Shown here one piece after another: positions 8,231 through 15,075 of a stretch of DNA of 64,000 nt. The position numbers and the translations under genes were made by a program. Under the pieces are notes generated by a model that had not been told where the DNA came from, did not search any database, and saw only the letters and a list, made by a program, of their open reading frames with translations. The first letter of the stretch is position 1; each line of letters opens with the position of its first letter. The stretch is from CBDBJQ01 sp965206405 (GTDB lineage Bacteria > Pseudomonadota > Alphaproteobacteria > UBA8366): the NCBI GenBank assembly GCA_965206405.1, contig CBDBJQ010000006.1:930001-994000 (forward strand). The letters are read 5' to 3'.

Positions 8231-9964
8231 TCAGGCGGGACGATCGCCCTTCTTCACCTCGACGGCCCGGTTGTCGACGGCGGGCAGCATTTGTGCCGGA
8301 TCGCGCGTAACTGCGACGTCGATGACGCTGGGTCGGTCACGCTCGGCGATGCCGGCGGCAAGGGCGTCGGCGAGTTCTTCCGGTTTTTCAACCCGCTCGC
8401 CGTGGCAGCCGAGCGCTTCGGCAATACGGGCATAGTTCGATTCCGCAAGTTCGCTCGACTGATAGGCGCCCTCTCCATACAATGCGTGCTGGAGTGCCTT
8501 GACGTAGCCGGACGCGGCGTTGTTGACGACCATGATCGTGACGCCAAGCGCCATGCGCCGGGCCGTTTCCAGCTCGCCCAGAACCATGTTGAATCCGCCA
8601 TCGCCGGTAAGGCCAATGACGACCGCATCCGGTGCCGCCAGCTGTGCACCCATGGCGCCTGGCAAACCATAGCCAATGGAGGCGAAGCCCCGGTCGGGGA
8701 TGAAGGTGCGGCGCGCCGCCTTGGTGTCGAAGAGCAGGCCGCCCCAATGGGCAGCGAAGCCGCCATCGGCGACCAGATACCCGTCCTTGGGCAGAGCCCG
8801 GTTCAGCTCGGCGATGAGACGGGCCATGTGAACCGGCGTTTCGTTGGAAGCCAGCCGGTCGGCGACGCCGTCGCGCCAGGTGGTCATACGAGTCTCGATT
8901 GCGGCTAGCCAGGCCGCACGCCGGTCTCGTTGTGCATCGGCAGTCGGGGCGAGAGCTGCGAGCAGATCTTCAATGCCGGCCCGGGCATCGCCCCAGAGCT
9001 TGATCTCCGGATCGTAGGTGCGGCCCATTTCCTCGGCAAGGATGTCAAGATGAATCAACGGCCGGCCCGGTGCTGGAACCGTATAGCGCTTGGTTGCGAT
9101 CTCGCCGAGCTTGCAACCGACGACGAGCAAACAGTCGCTTTCCTCGATTAACCCATTGGCGATGCGGTCGTAGCGTCCGAACAGGCCGGCGTTGAGCGGG
9201 CTGGTGCAGGGCACGGCGCCCTTGCCGGTCAGGGTGTGGGCGACGGGAATGCCGCAGGTTTCCGCAAACCGGGTAACCGTTTCAGCAGCACCGGAGATGT
9301 GGACGCCACCGCCACAGAGCATTAGGGGTCGCTCGGCGGCAGCAATTTTCTTTGCTGCCTGCGCCAGCGCTGCTGCGTCGGGCCGGCAGCGTAGGGCAGG
9401 GGCGGCAGTATGGACGGGAGAGATCTCGAAATCGCCGTCATCGAAACCGTGCGTTCCGTGACAGACATCTTCCGGCACATCGACGATCACCGGTCCGGGT
9501 CGGCCGGAAGTAGCGATGGCGAAAGCACGGCGCATCAGTTCGGGAATGCGATGAACTGCCTCGATGCGCAGCAGTTCCTTGCAGGCGGGTCGCAGGATCG
9601 CAATCTGGTCCGCCTCCTGGGTCATATTTTTCCCGGCGTGATTCCGGTTGGCGTCGCCGATGAGAGCAACGACGGGCGAACCGGCGTTCAGGGCTTCGAC
9701 GAGGCCGGTGACCAGGTTGGTTGCGCCCGGCCCGAGGGTAGCGTCGACGAGTCCGACCCGTCCGGAAACCTTGGCGTAGGCGTCGGCGGCGAAGACGGCG
9801 CAGCGTTCGTCATTGATCAGGTTGTGGGCGAGTCCGAGCCGCCGTACCGCATCGTAAAAAGGCAGGAGCTGGAATCCACCCATTCCAAACATTGGTCCGC
9901 CGTCATGGGCCTGGATCATCCGCGCCAGCGCCTCGCCGCCGGTCATTTCGTTGCCAGCGCTCAT
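8231..9964 (-). CDS. Thiamine-diphosphate-dependent, acetolactate-synthase-like enzyme
   Basis: This 577-residue protein has the three-domain layout of the acetolactate synthase/benzoylformate decarboxylase group. The N-terminal pyrimidine-binding domain carries the catalytic glutamate in NDERCAVFAADAYAK, a central domain follows (LCGGGVHISGAA), and the C-terminal domain has the diphosphate motif GDGGFNMVLGELE ending in NNAAS. The substrate is unknown; no small regulatory subunit is adjacent. Its start overlaps the end of the E1 beta gene by 4 bp (ATGA), so it is translated from the same mRNA as the two E1 subunits, and likely handles a related 2-oxo acid. Confidence 0.85.
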   Translation of the reverse strand: MSAGNEMTGGEALARMIQAHDGGPMFGMGGFQLLPFYDAVRRLGLAHNLINDERCAVFAADAYAKVSGRVGLVDATLGPGATNLVTGLVEALNAGSPVVALIGDANRNHAGKNMTQEADQIAILRPACKELLRIEAVHRIPELMRRAFAIATSGRPGPVIVDVPEDVCHGTHGFDDGDFEISPVHTAAPALRCRPDAAALAQAAKKIAAAERPLMLCGGGVHISGAAETVTRFAETCGIPVAHTLTGKGAVPCTSPLNAGLFGRYDRIANGLIEESDCLLVVGCKLGEIATKRYTVPAPGRPLIHLDILAEEMGRTYDPEIKLWGDARAGIEDLLAALAPTADAQRDRRAAWLAAIETRMTTWRDGVADRLASNETPVHMARLIAELNRALPKDGYLVADGGFAAHWGGLLFDTKAARRTFIPDRGFASIGYGLPGAMGAQLAAPDAVVIGLTGDGGFNMVLGELETARRMALGVTIMVVNNAASGYVKALQHALYGEGAYQSSELAESNYARIAEALGCHGERVEKPEELADALAAGIAERDRPSVIDVAVTRDPAQMLPAVDNRAVEVKKGDRPA

Positions 9965-10947
9965 GCTGCGTATCCTGCGGCTTTGCGCACGGCATCGGTA
10001 ATCATTTCCGGCGTGATGCGTATCCGGTCCTCGAGATTGGGCGCATAGGCGATCGGCGATCGAGGCGCGCCGAGACGCTGCACCGGCGCCTTCAGATCAC
10101 CAAAGGCGCGTTCCGTCACGGTGGCGGAGATCTCGGCGCCGAAACCGCCAACGGCGACCGCTTCGTGCGCGACCACTAGCCGGCCGGTGCGGCGGACCGA
10201 TGCGAGCACCGTTTCCTTGTCCCACGGCCACAGGCTGCGCAGATCGATGAGGTCGACTGCGATGCCGTCTGCCAATAGGGTGTCGGCCGCTTGCGCCGCG
10301 CCGTGAACGGTTCCAGACCAACTGACGATCGTCGCGTCATCTCCGGTGCGGATCGTCTGTGCCGTTCCGATCATCGCCTCGATATCGAAATCGACCTCGC
10401 CTTCCATGGCCCAATGGTTCTTGTGCTCGAGATAGACGATCGGGTCGTCGCTGGCGATTGCCGCGGTCATCAGGCTGAAATTGTCCTGCGGTGTTGCGGG
10501 GCAGAGCACGACAAGACCGGGAATGTGCGTGTACCAGCTCTCCAGGGATTGCGAATGCTGCGCCGCCGAGGAGCGCCACATGCCGATCGGCTCGCGGATA
10601 ACCATCGGCGCGCGCGATTGGCCGCCGAACATGAAGCGGGCCTTGGCAATCTGGTTGACGAGTTCGTCGACGGCACAGAGGGCGAAATCGGAAAAGCGCA
10701 TCTCGACTACGGGTCGCGTTCCCATCATCGCTGCCCCGAAGGCAGCGCCCATGATGCAGGCCTCGGAGATGGGTGCATCGGAGATGCGCATCTCCCCAAA
10801 CTCCTCGCGCAGTCCCTTGTACTGGCCGAACACGCCGCCGCGTCCAAGATCCTCACCAACGCACCAGACGGCGGGGTCGGCGCGCATCGCGCGCGCCACC
10901 GCCTCGCGCCCCGCCTCGAGATAGGTCATCGTTTCCGGGCCGGCCAT
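9961..10947 (-). CDS. 2-oxo acid (pyruvate/acetoin-type) dehydrogenase E1 beta subunit
   Basis: This is the 328-residue E1 beta subunit of a thiamine-dependent 2-oxo acid or acetoin dehydrogenase. It shows the transketolase-type pyrimidine domain, with GEDLGRGGVFGQYKGL and SEACIMGAAFGAAMMG, and a C-terminal domain with VDLIDLRSLWPWDKETV. It overlaps the alpha gene by one base (TGATG) and the next gene by four, so the three proteins are translationally coupled. No lipoyl E2 or E3 gene follows in the window. Acetoin and pyruvate enzymes cannot be separated reliably by eye. Confidence 0.87.
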   Translation of the reverse strand: MAGPETMTYLEAGREAVARAMRADPAVWCVGEDLGRGGVFGQYKGLREEFGEMRISDAPISEACIMGAAFGAAMMGTRPVVEMRFSDFALCAVDELVNQIAKARFMFGGQSRAPMVIREPIGMWRSSAAQHSQSLESWYTHIPGLVVLCPATPQDNFSLMTAAIASDDPIVYLEHKNHWAMEGEVDFDIEAMIGTAQTIRTGDDATIVSWSGTVHGAAQAADTLLADGIAVDLIDLRSLWPWDKETVLASVRRTGRLVVAHEAVAVGGFGAEISATVTERAFGDLKAPVQRLGAPRSPIAYAPNLEDRIRITPEMITDAVRKAAGYAA

Positions 10948-11942
10948 CAGTAAGCTTCCTGTGCGGGCGATCCCGCATCCTGCACATCGTCAAAGGCTGC
11001 ATTCAGGTCCGGAAACGGTGTTGCCTCTGCTTCCTCGAGGATGCGGGTCATCTCTCGTTTGGCATCCTCGCCAAGCGAGGCGAGTGAGAGATCGACGCTT
11101 GATGTCGCGAAGATCTCGAACAGCCGGGTGATCGGATCGTTGTTGGCGCGCTGGGCCTCCGCCTCGCCTTCGGGGCGATAGGCCGCGGCATCGGCAGTGG
11201 TGTGTCCGGTCTGGCGATACGTGATGGCGTGCAGGAATTCCGGGCGGCTGTTGGCGCGGATGCGGGCAAAGGCCGCCTCGGCGGCTTCGCGCACAGCGAT
11301 GACGTCGTTGCCGTCGACCGCCGCGGCGTTAAGCCCGAGACTTGCCGCCCGTTCGACTGGCCCCGGGCCGGCCGTCATATCGCTGGTGCAGGTCATTGAG
11401 GAATAGCGATTATCCTCGCAGACAAACAGGATCGGCAGATCGAAAACCCCGGCCCAGTTCAGCCCTTCGAGAAAGGGGCCGCGGTTGATGGCGCCGTCAC
11501 CAAAGATGCAGACCGTGATGCGGTCGCCACCGATAATCTTCAGGCCGTGCGCGGCGCCGGCCGCAATAGTGATGTTGGCGCCGACAACGCCGTTCGCCCC
11601 AAGCATCCCGACACTGAAATCGGCAATGTGCATTGATCCGCCCTTGCCGCCGCAGCATCCGCCTTCCCGGCCGAGGAGTTCGCGCATCATCGCCAGAGGG
11701 TCGGCGCCCTTGGCGAGGGTGTGGCCGTGGCCACGGTGGGTTGAAAGCAGGATGTCGTCGCGGCGCATGGCACCGACCAGCCCGGCCGCCACCGCTTCCT
11801 GGCCGATCGAGGGGTGGAGCGCGCCGAGCACGAGGCCGCGTTCGGCGGCAACGCAGGCCTGTTCCTCGAAGGCCCGGATGCGCTCCATCAGGGCCATCAT
11901 TTCCAATGCCTGCGGAGCATCGAAATTCGGGCTGTCGCTCAT
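10947..11942 (-). CDS. 2-oxo acid (pyruvate/acetoin-type) dehydrogenase E1 alpha subunit
   Basis: This E1 alpha subunit of 331 residues binds thiamine diphosphate through GDGAINRGPFLEGLNWA...N, with the FVCEDN end of the motif clear. RGHGHTLAKGAD and GGKGGSMHI are typical of the pyruvate/acetoin dehydrogenase alpha group. I place the start at the ATG of MSDSPNFD because GGAGAG lies about 6 nt upstream; a TTG at 11990 would add 16 residues. It is the first gene of a three-gene minus-strand operon and is divergent from the internally duplicated protein at 12103. Confidence 0.87.
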   Translation of the reverse strand: MSDSPNFDAPQALEMMALMERIRAFEEQACVAAERGLVLGALHPSIGQEAVAAGLVGAMRRDDILLSTHRGHGHTLAKGADPLAMMRELLGREGGCCGGKGGSMHIADFSVGMLGANGVVGANITIAAGAAHGLKIIGGDRITVCIFGDGAINRGPFLEGLNWAGVFDLPILFVCEDNRYSSMTCTSDMTAGPGPVERAASLGLNAAAVDGNDVIAVREAAEAAFARIRANSRPEFLHAITYRQTGHTTADAAAYRPEGEAEAQRANNDPITRLFEIFATSSVDLSLASLGEDAKREMTRILEEAEATPFPDLNAAFDDVQDAGSPAQEAY

Positions 11943-12009
11943 TTCCGACTCTCCGGCTGCCGTTCCGTTTGCCGGAGCGACGTGTTTCAATGGGGTAATC
12001 GCTGTCTTG

Positions 12010-12039
12010 GATAGATGTCTTTCGGCCTTATCCTGTCAA
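12010..12039 (-). promoter_or_regulatory. Candidate sigma-70 promoter for the E1 operon
   Basis: On the minus strand a perfect TTGACA (12034-12039) is followed after 18 bp by TCTATC (12010-12015), which matches three of six bases of the -10 consensus. It would give a leader of about 60 nt before the E1 alpha ATG. The -35 match is the main support. Confidence 0.42.
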
Positions 12040-12102
12040 GATTGCCTGCCCGTCGGGGTGTTGCAGAGAGTCCTGGCAGAGAGCCCTAGCAGAGAGTTCC
12101 AA

Positions 12103-12945
12103 ATGAACGCGGATGCGCCGCTTCTTCTCGATTCAATCACCGACACCGGCGCGAGTTCTGCCGGTCGCATCGTTGTCTGCGGTTCCCATGGGGGTCTTTA
12201 TGTGGGCTACCTGGCGGCGAAGGCCGATCTGCGCGCCGTTGTCTTGAACGACGCCGGCGGCGGTCTGGAGGATGCCGGTGTCGCCGGTGTGCACGCGCTC
12301 GCCCGCGCCGGCATCGCGGCGGTCGCGGTTGCCGCCATGAGTGCGCGGATCGGGGATGCCGCCGACATGGTCGCAAGAGGGCGGATCAGCACCGTCAATT
12401 CCCTAGCCAAGCAACTTGGCCTGCAGGTGGGAATGGATTGCGAGACGGGGGTCGGCATGTTGGATAGCGCCGGTCATAAAGATGGCCAGGGGAATGCGGG
12501 CCAGGCGAATTTAGCGGGTTCCCTGGAGATAGCGGAAAGCCGGCAGATAATCCCCGTCGATGGTCTTGTAGATGGCGCGGTGCTGGTCGATTCGGCCTCT
12601 CTGGTGCGGCCGGAGGATGCGGGCCGGGTGGTGATCACCGGCTCCCATGGCGGGCTGGTCGGCGGCGATCCGGCCCGTGCCTTGAAGGCGCCGGCGGCGC
12701 TCGGGGTGTTCAACGACGCGGGTGTTGGCATCGATGGTGCCGGCCTGACCCGGCTCCCCGCGCTGGACGAGGCGGGCGTACCTGGGTTGACGGTATCGCA
12801 TCTCTCTGCGCGCATCGGCGATGCGGTATCGGCACTCGAGACCGGGGTGATCTCCCATACCAACGATGTGGCCGGCGCTCTGGGTGCTCAGCCCGGAACA
12901 CGCCTGAAGGCGTTCCTGGCTTCCGGATTGGTGCGGGAGCGCTAA
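12103..12945 (+). CDS. Unrecognised protein with two tandem SHGG/NDAG domains
   Basis: I cannot name this 280-residue protein. It is an internal duplication. Copy 1 (about residues 20-110) and copy 2 (about 173-270) share the same order of motifs: a beta-strand ending in GSHGG (27-31 and 180-184), NDAG (49-52 and 204-207), then SARIGD (80-85 and 235-240) followed by an ISxxN segment. The copies are joined by a linker of about 60 residues. There is no signal or membrane segment. The conserved Ser/His, Asn/Asp and Ser/Arg/Asp triplets could form ligand or metal sites. The ATG at 12103 is the likely start, as the longer open frame upstream runs through the divergent promoter. It is divergent from the TPP operon and precedes the DUF2007 fusion. 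Confidence 0.7.
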   Translation: MNADAPLLLDSITDTGASSAGRIVVCGSHGGLYVGYLAAKADLRAVVLNDAGGGLEDAGVAGVHALARAGIAAVAVAAMSARIGDAADMVARGRISTVNSLAKQLGLQVGMDCETGVGMLDSAGHKDGQGNAGQANLAGSLEIAESRQIIPVDGLVDGAVLVDSASLVRPEDAGRVVITGSHGGLVGGDPARALKAPAALGVFNDAGVGIDGAGLTRLPALDEAGVPGLTVSHLSARIGDAVSALETGVISHTNDVAGALGAQPGTRLKAFLASGLVRER

Positions 12946-13000
12946 TTATGGGAGAGGATAAAATTCCGGAAACCGGAAGACGAGGGAAAGGCGTGACGGC

Positions 13001-14032
13001 GTGAAGGAAATCCTGCGCAGCAATGATCCGGTGCGGATGTCCTGGGCCACAGCGCTGCTCGGGGCGGCCGGCATCGAAGCAATCCTACTTGACGGGCATA
13101 CGAGCACCCTCGAGGGCAGGTCAGTCGCCATCCTCAGGCGCCTGATGGTTATCGACGAGGATTTCGACCGTGCCGCGGTTTTATTGAGGGACGCCGAGGC
13201 GGCGCTGCCGGGCATAAATGATGCCGGCGCAGATGATGCCGGGGATGGGCCCGGCGAGCTATCGGGGCGCTCCCCGAATCATTTGCATGATCCGCGCGAT
13301 GATTCGCGTAAACCGGACCGGTTGCTCGGGGAGCGCGTGCTCCTGGTTCAACCGGAGACGGGGTACCGGGCTGCGATAGACTCGGTTTTCCTGGCGGCGG
13401 CGGTGCCGGATGCCGAGAGCGGATATGTGCTCGACGCCGGATCGGGCGCTGGGGCGGCGACGCTTTGCTATGCCCGGCGCTGTGCGGGTGCCAAGGTGTT
13501 TGGAATCGACAACCAGGCCGGACTGGTCGATCTCGCCACTGACAATGCTGGCCGCAACGGCTTCGATGACCGCGTCGCTTTTCTTGCGGGCGATATCGTA
13601 GCACCACCCACTGCGCTGCCGGTGCAATTCGATCATGTCATGGTGAACCCGCCCTATCTGCTGCAAAGTCGGGCCGATACGCGCACCGGCGCCGATCCTG
13701 CGACTGTCGAAGGGGTGGCCGACCTCGCGACATGGGTCGGTTTCTGCTTTGCGCGGGTGGTGGATGGCGGGACGGTGACGCTGGTCCATCGCGCCGACCG
13801 ACTCGACGAGATTCTTGCCTGTGTGCGCACTCATGCCGGCAATCTTGTTGTCTATCCACTCTGGCCGAAGCGCGAACAGGAACCCAAGCGCATTCTCGTT
13901 CAGGCCCGGGCAGGGAATTCCTCTCCGTTACGGCTTGATCCCGGCATGGTCCTGCACGAACCGGACGGCACGTTCACGCAGGCTGCCGAGGCCATCTTGC
14001 GCGACATGAAACCGATCGATCTCGGCGCTTGA
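13001..14032 (+). CDS. DUF2007 domain fused to a TrmN6-like methyltransferase
   Basis: This 343-residue protein joins two units. Residues 1-70 match the small DUF2007 family (RSNDPVRMSWATALLGAAGI, then RRLMVIDEDFDRA). Residues 110-343 form a SAM-dependent methyltransferase with VLDAGSGAGAATL (motif I, about 143-155) and the catalytic VNPPYL (215-220), as in tRNA1(Val) adenine-37 N6-methyltransferases. The linker (70-108) is low in complexity and includes a 15-bp near-duplication (NDAG/DDAG). In related bacteria these are often separate adjacent genes. The start is GTG with GAGGGAAAGG upstream. Whether it is translated as one chain is inferred from the single open frame. Confidence 0.8.
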   Translation: MKEILRSNDPVRMSWATALLGAAGIEAILLDGHTSTLEGRSVAILRRLMVIDEDFDRAAVLLRDAEAALPGINDAGADDAGDGPGELSGRSPNHLHDPRDDSRKPDRLLGERVLLVQPETGYRAAIDSVFLAAAVPDAESGYVLDAGSGAGAATLCYARRCAGAKVFGIDNQAGLVDLATDNAGRNGFDDRVAFLAGDIVAPPTALPVQFDHVMVNPPYLLQSRADTRTGADPATVEGVADLATWVGFCFARVVDGGTVTLVHRADRLDEILACVRTHAGNLVVYPLWPKREQEPKRILVQARAGNSSPLRLDPGMVLHEPDGTFTQAAEAILRDMKPIDLGA

Positions 14033-14118
14033 GGGCAGTTCGCAGACAACAGTTTTGGAGGGCGTGCTCCGGAGGGAGAACGAAGTTGTTCGCCGATCAC
14101 CGACACTGGGCAAACACC

Positions 14119-14135
14119 TTGCCAATGCTTGGCAA
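14119..14135. promoter_or_regulatory. Perfect 17-bp inverted repeat upstream of the S49 peptidase gene
   Basis: TTGCCAATGCTTGGCAA has 7-bp arms and a 3-nt centre and ends 28 bp before the peptidase ATG. It could be an operator for a dimeric regulator or a leader hairpin. Nothing in the sequence identifies the binding protein. Confidence 0.35.
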
Positions 14136-14163
14136 ATATTCAGTCGGGAAGTAAAAACCGACC

Positions 14164-15039
14164 ATGACCGAAAAACGTGAACAATCGCGACTAATCCGCT
14201 CGATACCGTTGATTGGCGACTGGCTGGGCGACCGCATCGAGGGATCACCGCGAGTCAGCGTTCTCTATCTTGCCGGCGCCATCGGCAGCTTCGGGGTTGG
14301 CCGCAAGCCGGGCCTGACCCTCATCGACCTCGAGTCTGCGATCGAGCGCGCTTTCCGGTTGCCTCGCCTCAGGGGTGTGGCGATAATCGTCAATTCTCCA
14401 GGTGGCGTGCCCGCCCAGGCGGCGCTGATCTCGGGACGCATACAGGCGCTTTCACAGGAGAAGGGCGTGCCGGTCTACGCCTTTTGCGAGGATGTTGCGG
14501 CGTCGGGCGGCTACTGGCTCGCCTGTGGTGCGGACGAGATCTATGCGGTGCCGAGTTCGATTGTCGGTTCGATCGGTGTCATTTCCGCTGGTTTCGGTCT
14601 GCAGAACCTGATCGAGCGCTGGGGTATCGAGCGGCGCATCCATACGGCTGGCGTCCGCAAGTCGATGCTGGACCCCTTTGAGTCCGAGAAAGACGAGGAT
14701 GTCGAGCGGCTTCGCACGCTACACAAGGATATGCACGAGGAGTTCATGGAGTACGTGCGCGAGCGTCGCGGCGCGCGTCTGAACGCCAAAGATGATGTGC
14801 TGTTCAGCGGGGAGTTCTGGTCCGGCCAGCGGGCCGCCGATCTCGGTCTTATCGACGGTCTTGGTGACATGCGCCAGATCATGCGCGAGAAATTCGGTGA
14901 CGACATCAAGCTGCACTCGATAAACCGGCCGCGGAGAGCCGGGTTGCGGCGGTTCATGGGCGGACAGCAGGCCAGTCTGCCGGCGGATATGCTGGCCGCG
15001 ATTGAGGATCGCCTGCTCTGGAGCCGCTACGGCCTCTGA
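14164..15039 (+). CDS. S49 family serine peptidase (SppA/SohB-like)
   Basis: This 291-residue protein is a ClpP-fold peptidase of the signal-peptide-peptidase group, which cleaves peptides left in or near the membrane. The serine nucleophile is Ser114 in VAASGGYW and the general base is Lys166 in GVRKSMLDPF, giving the Ser-Lys dyad of the family. VNSPGG forms the oxyanion strand. Unlike E. coli SppA it is a single-domain form, and I see no N-terminal membrane helix, so it may be cytoplasmic or peripheral. It is convergent with the penicillin-acylase-family gene. Confidence 0.88.
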   Translation: MTEKREQSRLIRSIPLIGDWLGDRIEGSPRVSVLYLAGAIGSFGVGRKPGLTLIDLESAIERAFRLPRLRGVAIIVNSPGGVPAQAALISGRIQALSQEKGVPVYAFCEDVAASGGYWLACGADEIYAVPSSIVGSIGVISAGFGLQNLIERWGIERRIHTAGVRKSMLDPFESEKDEDVERLRTLHKDMHEEFMEYVRERRGARLNAKDDVLFSGEFWSGQRAADLGLIDGLGDMRQIMREKFGDDIKLHSINRPRRAGLRRFMGGQQASLPADMLAAIEDRLLWSRYGL

Positions 15040-15075
15040 GCGCGTCCCGCTACGGCATCAGGACTCCTCCGAATA

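Noticed and set aside
13150..13330. A frameshift making the DUF2007-methyltransferase fusion
   Set aside because: The frame is continuous, both parts are in register, and the linker is plausible as coding, so I report a fusion; a missed stop from a sequencing error cannot be excluded.
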